Source: Isoetes taiwanensis (Eukaryota; Streptophyta; Lycopodiopsida; Isoetales; Isoetaceae). Taken from it: a DNA stretch of 64,000 nucleotides. The number at the start of each line of letters is the position of its first letter. The stretch's first letter is position 1. The position numbers and the translations under genes are program-made. Positions 1 through 13,834 of the stretch are shown one piece after another. Below the pieces are notes generated by a model. It did no database searches and was not told the origin of the DNA. It saw only the letters and a list, made by a program, of their open reading frames with translations. The stretch lies in NCBI GenBank assembly GCA_021234155.1, contig JAJEKV010000511.1, positions 35,897-99,896 on the forward strand. Reading direction: 5' to 3'.

Positions 1-253
1 ACAAGTTTTGAATTTGAGGAGCCAGAAAAGTAATATTGCCAAAAGTTACCAAATATGCCTCGAAGTTGGAGGGCACTCTAACTATTCTAGAAAAAAAAAG
101 TAGAAAAGTAAAACGCTCATGGTTTGAGATTGTTTGATGAGTCTGAGAAATTTCTGGTCCCTAAATTTCTGGAAAATTCTCGTGTGTGAGTGGTAATAAT
201 GGTCCATAAATTCTTTGAGATAATCCAGTATGTCATTGGTAATGATACCAAGA

Positions 254-326
254 TGGAGAAGTTGGGTATCGATCCCAATGCCTCTCGCATGCAAAGCGAG
301 CGCTCTACCATCTGAGCTACAACCCC
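254..326 (-). tRNA. tRNA-Ala (anticodon TGC), intact form
   Basis: A 73 nt cloverleaf on the minus strand. It starts GGGGTTG, has D stem GCTC/GAGC, anticodon stem CTCGC/GCGAG around loop TTTGCAT (TGC) and T stem TTGGG/CCCAA. The G3:U70 pair that identifies alanine tRNAs is present. Two oddities are shared by all Ala loci in the array: U-U mismatches at acceptor pairs 5:68 and 6:67, and A rather than T at position 54. Charging is therefore plausible but not certain. Confidence 0.85.
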
Positions 327-555
327 ATAATAACACTATAGCTCCTTAGAACCCTCTATTAGCAATCGCATATACAGATAGAAGCCAGTAAGTTAGCAAG
401 TATTGCTAAATAATTATTTAAATTCCAATTTAAGGTTGTTTCTTTGGTGAGTCTTTTTATATCGCTATTTAACAATGTTATTAATTAAATTTCAATTCGA
501 GGTCATTTCCGGTGAATCTTTTATATCTCTATTTAACAACGATGCACAAAAACAA

Positions 556-633
556 TGGAGAAGTTGGGTATCGATCCCAATGCCTCTGCAAATGCAATGC
601 AAAGCGAAGCTCTACCATCCGAGCTACAACCCC
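556..633 (-). pseudogene. tRNA-Ala locus with disrupted anticodon arm
   Basis: The T arm and acceptor strands match the array's Ala consensus, but an insertion (TGCAAATGCAATGC on the plus strand) and a shortened stem break the anticodon arm. This is typical of the damaged Ala-b loci in block A. Whether the damage is real or a sequence error is discussed under findings. Confidence 0.7.
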
Positions 634-861
634 ATAATAGACTTTTCGCTTTTTAAAGCCCCTAATACTAGATCCTCGTGATACAGATATCTTGCTGAAT
701 AGAAAGTTCTTTGAATTGGAGTTAAAGAGCACTTGGAGTGTCACTCTCATTGTTGCTAGAGATCGAGGGCATTTGGAATGTAACATGAGTGTTCTACTTG
801 CTTGAATCATCCGAGTGTAAACAAAAATTACGAGAAGTGCTTCTCATTTTGGGCACAAAAT

Positions 862-930
862 TGAACCCAACGTGAATCGAACACGCAACCTTCGATCTGA
901 GAGTCGACGCTACCATTGCGCCATGGATCC
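862..930 (-). pseudogene. tRNA-Trp locus with disrupted anticodon/D arm
   Basis: The T arm (GCGTG TTCGATT CACGT) and acceptor (GGATCC...GGGTTCA) are preserved. The anticodon-stem and D-arm junction is three bases short and scrambled, so the CCA anticodon loop is lost. Most block A Trp loci look like this. Confidence 0.7.
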
Positions 931-3900
931 GGCACGACCAAGATTATCAAAAGTACTCTAGCAACAAGTAGATCATAGGAAAAAAGCCAGAATGCCCCTA
1001 CACCTTGCTAAAATTACCAAAATGCCCAAAAAGGGAGTTATTGGCTACAATGGCAACGACGTTTTCTATGGCCATGAGAACGAACAAGTGCCTTCACAAA
1101 ACACATACAGGTGGGAGCAAGATGCTTCCCGCTTGAAGCAAGATCATCCGAATTGTTCTTGAATTTTTCAAGCTCTGAAGCATCGTTAAGAAGTAATTAT
1201 TGAATAATAACTCAAAGGAGCATAACTTGTGAATTCCAACTCCGATTTAGACGAATTCGGTCTCTTTGGAACCCTCTTATCCTAGTCTACAATGTTGTGA
1301 AGACAAGTTTTGAATTTGAGGAGCCAGAAAAAAATTATTGCCAAAAGTTACCAAATATGCCTCGAAGTTGGAGGGCACTCTAACTATTCTAAAAAAAAAA
1401 AAGTAGAAAAGTAAAAAACGCTCATGGTTTGAGATTGTTTGATGAGTCTGAGAAATTTCTGGTCCCTAAATTTCTGGAAAATTCTCGTGTGTGAGTGGTA
1501 ATAATGGTCCATAAATTCTTTGAGATAATCCAGTATGTCATTGGTAATGATACCAAGATGGAGAAGTTGGGTATCGATCCCAATGCCTCTCGCATGCTTG
1601 GCGTTTAGCTCTACCATCTGAGCTACAACCCCCATAATAACACTATAGCTCCTTAGAACCCTCTATTAGCAATCCATATACAGATAGAAGCCAGTAAGTT
1701 AGCAAGTATTGCTAAATAATTATTTAAATTCCAATTTAAGGTTGTTTGTTTGGTGAGTCTTTTTATATCGCTATTTAACAATGTTATTAATTAAATTTCA
1801 ATTCGAGGTCATTTCTGGTGAATCTTTTATATCTCTATTTAACAACGATGCACAAAAACAATGGAGAAGTTGGGTATCGATCCCAATGCCTCTCGCATGC
1901 AAAGCGAAGCTCTACCATCCGAGCTACAACCCCATAATAGACTTTTCGCTTTTAAAGCCCCCTAATACTAGATCCCGTGATATGAGATAGAAAGGCGTTA
2001 TTTGAATTGGAGTTAAAGAGCACTTGGAGTGTCACTCTGTGCTAGAGATGCATTTAGAGATCGAGGGCATTTGGAATGTAACATGAGTGTTCTACTTGCT
2101 TGAATCATCCGAGTGTAAACAAAAAATTAGAAGTGCTTCTCATTTTGGCGCACAAAATTGAACCCAACAACGTGAATCGAACACGCAACCTTCTCGATCC
2201 GAGTCGACGCGCTACCATTGCGCCATGGATCCGCACGACCAAGATTATCAAAAGTACTCTAGCAACAAGTAGATCATAGGAAAAAGCCGAATGCCCCTAC
2301 ACCTTGCTAAAATTACCAAAATGCCCAAAAAGGGAGTTATTGGCTACAATGGCAACGACGTTTTCTATGGCCGAGAGAGAACGAACAAGTGCCTTCACAA
2401 AACATGTGTGGGAGCAAGATGCTTCCCGCTTGAAGCAAGATCATCCGAATTGTTCTTGAATTTTTCAAGCTACTGAAGACCGTTAAGAAGTAATTATTGA
2501 ATAATAACTCAAAGGAGCATAACTTGTGAATTCCAACTCCGATTTATTTTAATTCGGTCTCTTTGGAACCCTCTTATCCTAGTCTACAATGTTGTGAAGA
2601 CAAGTTTTGAATTTGAGGAGCCAGAAAAGTAATATTGCCAAAAGTTACCAAATATGCCTCAAGTTGGAGGGCACTCTAACTATTCTAGAAAAAAAAAAAA
2701 GTAGAAAAGTAAAACGCTCATGGTTTGAGATTGTTTGATGAGTCTGAGAAATTTCTGGTCCCTAAATTTCTGGAAAATTCTCGTGTGTGAGTGGTAATAA
2801 TGGTCCATAAATTCTTTGAGATAATCCAGTATGTCATTGGTAATGATACCAAGATGGAGAAGTTGGGTATCGATCCCAATGCCTCTCGTGATCTTTGAAG
2901 CTCTACCATCTGAGCTACAACCCCCATAATAACACTATAGCTCCTTAGAACCCTCTATTAGCAATCATACATATACAGATAGAAGCCAGTAAGTTAGCAA
3001 GTATTGCTAAATAATTATTTAAATTCCAATTTAAGGTTGTTTGCTGGTGAGTCTTTTATATCGCTATTTAACAATGTTATTAATTAAATTTCAATTCGAG
3101 GTCATTTCCTGGTGAATCTTTTATATCTCTATTTAACAACGATGCACAAAAACAATGGAGAAGTTGGGTATCGATCCCAATGCCTCTCGCGATGCAAAGC
3201 TTTAGCTCTACCATCCGAGCTACAACCCCATAATAGACTTTTCGCTTTTAAAGCCCCCTAATACTAGATCCCAGATACTGAGATAGAAAGGTGTTCTTTG
3301 AATTGGAGTTAAAGAGCACTTGGAGTGTCACTTTGCTAGAGATCGAGGGCATTTGGAATGTAACATGAGTGTTCTACTTGCTTGAATCATCCGAGTGTAA
3401 ACAAAAAGAAGAAGTGCTTCTCATTTTGGGCACAAAATTGAACCCAACGTGAATCGAACACGCAACCTTCGACCGAGAGTCGACGCGCTACCATTGCGCC
3501 ATGGATCCGACACGACCAAGATTATCAAAAGTACTCTAGCAACAAGTAGATCATAGGAAAAAGCCGAATGCCCCTACACCTTGCTAAAATTACCAAAATG
3601 CCCAAAAGGGAGTTATTGGCTACAATGGCAACGACGTTTTCGCTTATGGCCGTGAGAACGAACAAGTGCCTTCACAAAACATACTGTGTGGGAGCAAGAT
3701 GCTTCCCGCTTGAAGCAAGATCATCCGAATTGTTCTTGAATTTTTCAAGCTACAAGCACCGTTAAGAAGTAATTATTGAATAATAACTCAAAGGAGCATA
3801 ACTTGTGAATTCCAACTCCGATTTAGGATTAATTCGGTCTCTTTGGAACCCTCTTATCCTAGTCTACAATGTTGTGAAGACAAGTTTTGAATTTGAGGAG

Positions 3901-6900
3901 CCAGAAAAGTAATATTGCCAAAAGTTACCAAATATGCCTCAAGTTGGAGGGCACTCTAACTATTCTAAAAAAAAAAGTAGAAAAGTAAAACGCTCATGGT
4001 TTGAGATTGTTTGATGAGTCTGAGAAATTTCTGGTCCCTAAATTTCTGGAAAATTCTCGTGTGTGAGTGGTAATAATGGTCCATAAATTCTTTGAGATAA
4101 TCCAGTATGTCATTGGTAATGATACCAAGATGGAGAAGTTGGGTATCGATCCCAATGCCTCTCGCATGATAAGCGAAAGCTAGCGCCTACCATCCGAGCT
4201 ACAACCCCCATAATAACACTATAGCTCCTTAGAACCCTCTATTAGCAATCGTGATATACGATAGAAGCCAAGTAAGTTAGCAAGTATTGCTAAATAATTA
4301 TTTAAATTCCAATTTAAGGTTGTTTGTTGGTGAGTCTTTTTTATATCGCTATTTAACAATGTTATTAATTAAATTTCAATTCGAGGTCATTTTTCCGGTG
4401 AATCTTTTATATCTCTATTTAACAACGATGCACAAAACAATGGAGAAGTTGGGTATCGATCCCAATGCCTCTCGTGATGCAAAGCGAAGCTCTACCATCC
4501 GAGCTACAACCCCATAATAGACTTTTCGCTTTTAAAGCCCCCTAATACTAGATCCCCGAGATAGATAGAAAGGGTGTTATTGAATTGGAGTTAAAGAGCA
4601 CTTGGAGTGTCACACTCTTGCTAGAGATCGAGGGCATTTGGAATGTAACATGAGTGTTCTACTTGCTGCGGCTGAATCATCCGAGTGTAACACAACAACG
4701 AGAAGTGCTTCTCATTTTGGCGCACAAAATTGAACCCAACGTGAATCGAACACGCAACCTTCTCGATCCGAGTCGACGCTACCATTGCGCCATGGATCCC
4801 AAGACGACCAAGATTATCAAAAGTACTCTAGCAACAAGTAGATCATAGGAAAAAGCCGAATGCCCCTACACCTTGCTAAAATTACCAAAATGCCCAAAAA
4901 GGGAGTTATTGGCTACAATGGCAACGACGTTTTTATGGCCGGAGAACGAACAAGTGCCTTCACAAAACATATGTGTGGGAGCAAGATGCTTCCCGCTTGA
5001 AGCAAGATCATCCGAATTGTTCTTGAATTTTTCAAGCTACAAAGTTAAGAAGTAATTATTGAATAATAACTCAAAGGAGCATAACTTGTGAATTCCAACT
5101 CCGATTTAGCGAATTCGGTCTCTTTGGAACCCTCTTATCCTAGTCTACAATGTTGTGGAAGACAAGTTTTGAATTTGAGGAGCCAGAAAAAAGTAATATT
5201 GCCAAAAGTTACCAAATATGCCTCGAAGTTGGAGGGCACTCTAACTATTCTAGAAAAAAAAAGTAGAAAAGTAAAACGCTCATGGTTTGAGATTGTTTGA
5301 TGAGTCTGAGAAATTTCTGGTCCCTAAATTTCTGGAAAATCTCGTGTGTGAGTGGTAATAATGGTCCATAAAAATTTTGAGATAATCCAAGATGTCATTG
5401 GTAATGATACCAAGATGGAGAAGTTGGGTATCGATCCCAATGCCTCTCATGATCTTGGTTTAGCTCTACCATCCGAGCTACAACCCCCATAATAACACTA
5501 TAGCTCCTTAGAACCCTCTATTAGCAATCATGATATACGATAGAAGCCGATGTAAGTTAGCAAGTATTGCTAAATAATTATTTAAATTCCAATTTAAGGT
5601 TGTTTGCTGGTGAGTCTTTTATATCGCTATTTAACAATGTTATTAATTAAATTTCAATTCGAGGTCATTTCCTGGTGAATCTTTTATATCTCTATTTAAC
5701 AACGATGCACAAAAACAATGGAGAAGTTGGGTATCGATCCCAATGCCTCTCGATGATGCAAAATTGGCTCCACCATCCGAGCTACAACCCCATAATAGAC
5801 TTTTCGCTTTTAAAGCCCCCTAATACTAGATCCCCAGATACGATAGAAAGGCGTTCTTGATTGGAGTTAAAGAGCACTTGGAGTGTCACTCTTGCTAGAG
5901 ATCGAGGGCATTTGGAATGTAACATGAGTGTTCTACTTGCTTGAATCATCCGAGTGTAACAACAAAAATTACGAGAAGTGCTTCTCATTTTTTGGCGCAC
6001 AAAATTGAACCCAACGTGAATCGAACACGCAACCTCTCGATCCGAGTCGACGCTACCATTGCGCCATGGATCCCACGACCAAGATTATCAAAAGTACTCT
6101 AGCAACAAGTAGATCATAGGAAAAAAGCCGTAATGCCCCTACACCTTGCTAAAATTACCAAAATGCCCAAAAGGGAGTTATTGGCTACAATGGCAACGAC
6201 GTTTTCTATGGCCGTGAGAAGAACGAACAAGTGCCTTCACAAAACATACAGTGGGGAGCAAGATGCTTCCCGCTTGAAGCAAGATCATCCGAATTGTTCT
6301 TGAATTTTTCAAGCTACAAGCATCGTTAAGAAGTAATTATTGAATAATAACTCAAAGGAGCATAACTTGTGAATTCCAACTCCGATTTAGACGAATTGGG
6401 TCTCTTTGGAACCCTCTTATCCTAGTCTACAATGTTGTGAAGACAAGTTTTGAATTTGAGGAGCCAGAAAAGTAATATTGCCAAAAGTTACCAAATATGC
6501 CTCAAGTTGGAGGGCACTCTAACTATTCTAGAAAAAAAAAAGTAGAAAAGTAAAACGCTCATGGTTTGAGATTGTTTGATGAGTCCGAGAAATTTCTGGT
6601 CCCTAAATTTCTGGAAATTCTCGTGTGAGTGGTAATAATGGTCCATAAATTCTTTGAGATAATCCAAGATGTCATTGGTAATGATACCAAGATGGAGAAG
6701 TTGGGTATCGATCCCAATGCCTCTCAGATGATTTAAGCGAAAAGCTCTACCTACCATCCGAGCTACAACCCCATAATAACACTATAGCTCCTTAGAACCC
6801 TCTATTAGCAATCGTGATATACGATAGAAGTTTAAGTTAGCAAGTATTGCTAAATAATTATTTAAATTCCAATTTAAGGTTTTTTCTTTGGTGAGTCTTT

Positions 6901-7981
6901 TATATCGCTATTTAACAATGTTATTAATTAAATTTCAATTCGAGGTCATTTCTGGTGAATCTTTTATATCTCTATTTAACAACGATGCACAAAAACAATG
7001 GAGAAGTTGGGTATCGATCCCAATGCCTCTCGCGATGCAAAGCGAAGCTCTACCATCCGAAAGCTACAACCCCATAATAGACTTTTCGCTTTTAAAGCCC
7101 CCTAATACTAGATCCCAGATCTGAGATAGAAAGGTGTTGCTGAATTGGAGTTAAAGAGCACTTGGAGTGTCACTCTCTGTGCTAGAGATCGAGGGCATTT
7201 GGAATGTAACATGAGTGTTCTACTTGCTTGAATCATCTGAGTGTAACACAAAAAATTACGAAGTGCTTCTCATTTTTGGCGCACAAAATTGAACCCAACG
7301 TGAATCGAACACGCAACCTTTCGATCCGAGTCGACGACGCTACCATTGCGCCATGGATCCGGCACGACCAAGATTATCAAAAGTACTCTAGCAACAAGTA
7401 GATCATAGGAAAAAAGCCAGAATGCCCCTACACCTTGCTAAAATTACCAAAATGCCCAAAAAGGGAGTTATTGGCTACAATGGCAACGACGTTTTCTATG
7501 GCCAGGAGAACGAACAAGTGCCTTCACAAAACATACAGGTGGGAGCAAGATGCTTCCCGTTTGAAGCAAGATCATCCGAATTGTTCTTGAATTTTTCAAG
7601 CTACAGTACAGTTAAGAAGTAAGTATTGAATAATAACTCAAAAGAGCATAACTTGTGAATTCCAACTCCGATTTAGACGAATTTGGTCTCTTTGGAACGC
7701 TCTTATCCTAGTCTACAATGTTGTGAAGACAAGTTTTGAATTTGAGGAGCCAGAAAAGTAATATTGCCAAAAGTTACCAAATATGCCTCGAAGTTGGAGG
7801 GCACTCTAACTATTCTAGAAAAAAAAAGTAGAAAAGTAAAACGCTCATGGTTTGAGATTGTTTGATGAGTCTGAGAAATTTCTGGTCCCTAAATTTCTGG
7901 AAAATTCTCGTGTGTGAGTGGTAATAATGGTCCATAAATTCTTTGAGATAATCCAGTATGTCATTGGTAATGATACCAAGA

Positions 7982-8054
7982 TGGAGAAGTTGGGTATCGA
8001 TCCCAATGCCTCTCGCATGCGAAGCGAGCGCTCTACCATCTGAGCTACAACCCC
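7982..8054 (-). tRNA. tRNA-Ala (anticodon CGC)
   Basis: Full-length 73 nt copy at the first Ala position of its unit. The anticodon loop reads TTCGCAT, giving CGC instead of TGC. G3:U70 is kept, and all stems except acceptor pairs 5:68 and 6:67 are intact. Confidence 0.85.
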
Positions 8055-9575
8055 CATAATAACACTATAGCTCCTTAGAACCCTCTATTAGCAATCGCAT
8101 ATACAGATAGAAGCCAGTAAGTTAGCAAGTATTGCTAAATAATTATTTAAATTCCAATTTAAGGTTGTTTGCTGGTGAGTCTTTTATATCGCTATTTAAC
8201 AATGTTATTAATTAAATTTCAATTCGAGGTCATTTCCTGGTGAATCTTTTATATCTCTATTTAACAACGATGCACAAAAACAATGGAGAAGTTGGGTATC
8301 GATCCCAATGCCTCTCGTGATGCAAAGCGAAGCGCTCTACCATCCGAGCTACAACCCCATAATAGACTTTTTCGCTTTTTTTAAAGCCCCCTAATACTAG
8401 ATCTCAGATATGAGATAGAAAGGCGTTCTTTGAATTGGAGTTAAAGAGCACTTGGAGTGTCACTCTCTTGCTAGAGATCGAGGGCATTTGGAATGTAACA
8501 TGAGTGTTCTACTTGCTTGAATCATCGAGTGTTCTAACAAAAATTGTAACGAGAAGTGCTTCTCATTTTGGCGCACAAAATTGAACCCAACGTGAATCGA
8601 ACACGCAACCTTCTCGATCCGGAGTCGACGCGCTACCATTGCGCCATGGATCCCAAGACGACCAAGATTATCAAAAGTACTCTAGCAACAAGTAGATCAT
8701 AGGAAAAAAAGCCGAATGCCCCTACACCTTGCTAAAATTACCAAAATGCCCAAAAGGGAGTTATTGGCTACAATGGCAACGACGTTTTCTATGGCGGGGA
8801 GAACGAACAAGTGCCTTCACAAAACATACAGGTGGGAGCAAGATGCTTCCCGTTTGAAGCAAGATCATCCGAATTGTTCTTGAATTTTTCAAGCTACAAG
8901 ACTTAAGAAGTAATTATTGAATAATAACTCAAAGGAGCATAACTTGTGAATTCCAACTCCGATTTAGGCAATTTAATTGGGTCTCTTTGGAACCCTCTTA
9001 TCCTAGTCTACAATGTTGTGAAGACAAGTTTTGAATTTGAGGAGCCAGAAAAGTAATATTGCCAAAAGTTACCAAATATGCCTCGAAGTTGGAGGGCACT
9101 CTAACTATTCTAAAAAAAAGTAGAAAAGTAAAACGCTCATGGTTTGAGATTGTTTGATGAGTCTGAGAAATTTCTGGTCCCTAAATTTCTGGAAAATTCT
9201 CGTGTGTGAGTGGTAATAATGGTCCATAAATTCTTTGAGATAATCCAGTATGTCATTGGTAATGATACCAAGATGGAGAAGTTGGGTATCGATCCCAATG
9301 CCTAAAAGATGCGAAGCGAAAAGCTCTACCATCCGAGCTACAACCCCATAATAACACTATAGCTCCTTAGAACCCTCTATTAGCAATCGCATATACAGAT
9401 AGAAGCCAGTAAGTTAGCAAGTATTGCTAAATAATTATTTAAATTCCAATTTAAGGTTGTTTGCTGGTGAGTCTTTTATATCGCTATTTAACAATGTTAT
9501 TAATTAAATTTCAATTCGAGGTCATTTCCTGGTGAATCTTTTATATCTCTATTTAACAACGATGCACAAAAACAA

Positions 9576-9648
9576 TGGAGAAGTTGGGTATCGATCCCAA
9601 TGCCTCTCGCATGCAAAGCGAGCGCTCTACCATCTGAGCTACAACCCC
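9576..9648 (-). tRNA. tRNA-Ala (anticodon TGC)
   Basis: Intact 73 nt copy at the second Ala position, identical to the array consensus. A T5 run follows within about five bases on the minus strand and can serve as Pol III terminator. Confidence 0.85.
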
Positions 9649-12600
9649 ATAATAGACTTTTCGCTTTTTAAAGCCCCCCTAATACTAGATCCTGTATACA
9701 GATAGAAAGGTGTTGCTGAATTGGAGTTAAAGAGCACTTGGAGTGTCACTCTCTGTGCTAGAGATCGAGGGCATTTGGAATGTAACATGAGTGTTCTACT
9801 TGCTTGAATCATCTGAGTGTAACACAAAAAATTACGAGAAGTGCTTCTCATTTTGGCGCAAAAAATTGAACCCAACGTGAATCGAACACGCAACCTTTCT
9901 CGATCGAGTCGACGCGCTACCATTGCGCCATGGATCCGGCACGACCAAGATTATCAAAAGTACTCTAGCAACAAGTAGATCATAGGAAAAAAGCCAGAAT
10001 GCCCCTACACCTTGCTAAAATTACCAAAATGCCCAAAAAGGGAGTTATTGGCTACAATGGCAACGACGTTTTCTATGGCCAGGAGAACGAACAAGTGCCT
10101 TCACAAAACATACAGGTGGGAGCAAGATGCTTCCCGTTTGAAGCAAGATCATCCGAATTGTTCTTGAATTTTTCAAGCTACAAGCATCAAGTTAAGAAGT
10201 AATTATTGAATAATAACTCAAAGGAGCATAACTTGTGAATTCCAACTCCGATTTAGATTTAATTGGGTCTCTTTGGAACCCTCTTATCCTAGTCTACAAT
10301 GTTGTGAAGACAAGTTTTGAATTTGAGGAGCCAGAAAAGTAATATTGCCAAAAGTTACCAAATATGCCTCGAAGTTGGAGGGCACTCTAACTATTCTAGA
10401 AAAAAAAAGTAGAAAAGTAAAACGCTCATGGTTTGAGATTGTTTGATGAGTCTGAGAAATTTCTGGTCCCTAAATTTCTGGAAAATTCTCGTGTGTGAGT
10501 GGTAATAATGGTCCATAAATTCTTTGAGATAATCCAGTATGTCATTGGTAATGATACCAAGATGGAGAAGTTGGGTATCGATCCCAATGCCTCTCTCGAT
10601 GATGGGTTTAGCTCTACCATCCGAGCTACAACCCCCATAATAACACTATAGCTCCTTAGAACCCTCTATTAGCAATCGCATATACAGATAGAAGCCAGTA
10701 AGTTAGCAAGTATTGCTAAATAATTATTTAAATTCCAATTTAAGGTTGTTTGCTGGTGAGTCTTTTATATCGCTATTTAACAATGTTATTAATTAAATTT
10801 CAATTCGAGGTCATTTCCTGGTGAATCTTTTATATCTCTATTTAACAACGATGCACAAAAACAATGGAGAAGTTGGGTATCGATCCCAATGCCTCTCGTG
10901 ATGCAAAGCGAAGCTCTACCATCGAGCTACAACCCCATAATAGACTTTTTCGCTTTTTAAAGCCCCCTAATACTAGATCCCGTGATACGATAGAAAGGCG
11001 TTCTTTGAATTGGAGTTAAAGAGCACTTGGAGTGTCACTTCTTGCTAGAGATCGAGGGCATTTGGAATGTAACATGAGTGTTCTACTTGCTTGAATCATC
11101 CGAGTGTAAAAAAAACGAGAAGTGCTTCTCATTTTGGCAAAAATTATTAGAAGTGCCTTCTCATTTTGGGGCTCAAAATTGAACCCAACGTGAATCGAAC
11201 ACGCAACCTTTTCGATCGGAGTCGACTCGGCGCTACCATTGCGCCATGGATCCGGCACGACCAAGATTATCAAAAGTACTCTAGCAACAAGTAGATCATA
11301 GGAAAAAAGCCAGAATGCCCCTACACCTTGCTAAAATTACCAAAATGCCCAAAAAGGGAGTTATTGGCTACAATGGCAACGACGTTTTCTATGGCCAGGA
11401 GAACGAACAAGTGCCTTCACAAAACATACAGGTGGGAGCAAGATGCTTCCCGTTTGAAGCAAGATCATCCGAATTGTTCTTGAATTTTTCAAGCTACAGT
11501 ACCGTTAAGAAGTAATTATTGAATAATAACTCAAAGGAGCATAACTTGTGAATTCCAACTCCGATTTAGACGAATTCGGTCTCTTTGGAACCCTCTTATC
11601 CTAGTCTACAATGTTGTGAAGACAAGTTTTGAATTTGAGGAGCAGAGAAAAGTAATATTGCCAAAAGTTACCAAATATACCAAATATGCCTCGAAGTTGG
11701 AGGGCACTCTAACTATTCTAGAAAAAAAAAAGTAGAAAAGTAAAACGCTCATGGTTTGAGATTGTTTGATGAGTCTGAGAAATTTCTGGTCCCTAAATTT
11801 CTGGAAAATTCTCGTGTGTGAGTGGTAATAATGGTCCATAAATTCTTTGAGATAATCCAGTATGTCATTGGTAATGATACCAAGATGGAGAAGTTGGGTA
11901 TCGATCCCAATGCCTCTCGCATGCGAAGCGAAAGCTCTACCATCCGAGCTACAACCCCATAATAACACTATAGCTCCTTAGAACCCTCTATTAGCAATCG
12001 ACATATACAGATAGAAGATAGTAAGTTAGCAAGTATTGCTAAATAATTATTTAAATTCCAATTTAAGGTTGTTTCTTTGGTGAGTCTTTTTATCGCTATT
12101 TAACAATGTTATTAATTAAATTTCAATTCGAGGTCATTTCCGGTGAATCTTTTATATCTCTATTTAACAACGATGCACAAAAACAATGGAGAAGTTGGGT
12201 ATCGATCCCAATGCCTCTCGATGCAAAGCGAAGCTCTACCATCTGAGCTACAACCCCATAATAGACTTTTCGCTTTTTAAAGCCCCCCTAATACTAGATC
12301 CTGTATACAGATAGAAAGGCGTTCTTTGAATTGGAGTTAAAGAGCACTTGGAGTGTGTCACTTTCTTGCTAGAGATCGAGGGCATTTGGAATGTAACATG
12401 AGTGTTCTACTTGCTTGAATCATCCGAGTGTAACACAAAACAACGAGAAGTGCTTCTCATTTTGGCACAAAATTGAACCCAACGTGAATCGAACACGCAA
12501 CCTTCCGATCCGAGTCGACGCTACCATTGCGCCATGGATCCGCACGACCAAGATTATCAAAAGTACTCTAGCAACAAGTAGATCATAGGAAAAAGCCGAA

Positions 12601-13477
12601 TGCCCCTACACCTTGCTAAAATTACCAAAATGCCCAAAAAGGGAGTTATTGGCTACAATGGCAACGACGTTTTCTATGGCGGGAGAGAACGAACAAGTGC
12701 CTTCACAAAACATACAGGTGGGAGCAAGATGCTTCCCGTTTGAAGCAAGATCATCCGAATTGTTCTTGAATTTTTCAAGCTCTGATGATCCGTTAAGAAG
12801 TAATTATTGAATAATAACTCAAAGGAGCATAACTTGTGAATTCCAACTCCGATTTAGGACTAATTCGGTCTCTTTGGAACCCTCTTATCCTAGTCTACAA
12901 TGTTGTGAAGACAAGTTTTGAATTTGAGGAGCCAGAAAAGTAATATTGCCAAAAGTTACCAAATATGCCTCAAGTTGGAGGGCACTCTAACTATTCTAGA
13001 AAAAAAAAAAAAAGTAGAAAAGTAAAAACGCTCATGGTTTGAGATTGTTTGATGAGTCCGAGAAATTTCTGGTCCCTAAATTTCTGGAAAAATTCTCGTG
13101 TGTGTGAGTGGTAATAATGGTCCATAAATTCTTTGAGATAATCCAAGATGTCATTGGTAATGATACCCAAGATGGAGAAGTTGGGTATCGATCCCAATGC
13201 CTCTCAAGATGGTTTAGAAGCTCTACCATCCGAGCTACAACCCCCATAATAACACTATAGCTCCTTAGAACCCTCTATTAGCAATCGTGATATACGATAG
13301 ATAGAAGCCGATAAGTTAGCAAGTATTGCTAAATAATTATTTAAATTCCAATTTAAGGTTGTTTGCTGGTGAGTCTTTTATATCGCTATTTAACAATGTT
13401 ATTAATTAAATTTCAATTCGAGGTCATTTCCTGGTGAATCTTTTATATCTCTATTTAACAACGATGCACAAAAACAA

Positions 13478-13550
13478 TGGAGAAGTTGGGTATCGATCCC
13501 AATGCCTCTCGCATGCAAAGCGAGCGCTCTACCATCTGAGCTACAACCCC
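13478..13550 (-). tRNA. tRNA-Ala (anticodon TGC)
   Basis: Intact second-position copy with D, anticodon and T stems paired and TGC anticodon. A T5 run lies directly downstream. Confidence 0.85.
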
Positions 13551-13762
13551 ATAATAGACTTTTCGCTTTTTTTAAAGCCCCCTAATACTAGATCCTCAGA
13601 TACTGAGATAGAAAGGCGTTGCTGAATTGGAGTTAAAGAGCACTTGGAGTGTCACTCTCTTGCTAGAGATCGAGGGCATTTGGAATGTAACATGAGTGTT
13701 CTACTTGCTTGAATCATCTGAGTGTAACAACGAGAAGTGCTTCTCATTTTGGCGCACAAAAT

Positions 13763-13834
13763 TGAACCCAACGTGAATCGAACACGCAACCTTCTGATCT
13801 GGAGTCAGACGCGCTACCATTGCGCCATGGATCC
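13763..13834 (-). tRNA. tRNA-Trp (anticodon CCA)
   Basis: Complete 72 nt cloverleaf: acceptor GGATCCA/TGGGTTC, D stem GCGC/GCGC, anticodon stem TCTGA/TCAGA around CTCCAGA (CCA), and T stem GCGTG/CACGT with loop TTCGATT. All internal Pol III promoter positions look canonical, and TTTT follows within a few bases. It resembles plant nuclear tRNA-Trp. Confidence 0.93.

Noticed and set aside
117-311. Minus-strand ORFs reading through the tRNA-Ala loci in every unit
   Set aside because: They are translations of tRNA and spacer sequence. The tRNA explanation is sufficient.
2291-2476. Recurrent ~60-66 codon plus-strand ORF (MPLHLAKITK...) present in most array units
   Set aside because: Its conservation follows from the near-identity of the units. 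It is broken in several units, lacks any known motif and shows no preference for synonymous changes, so it is not called a gene.
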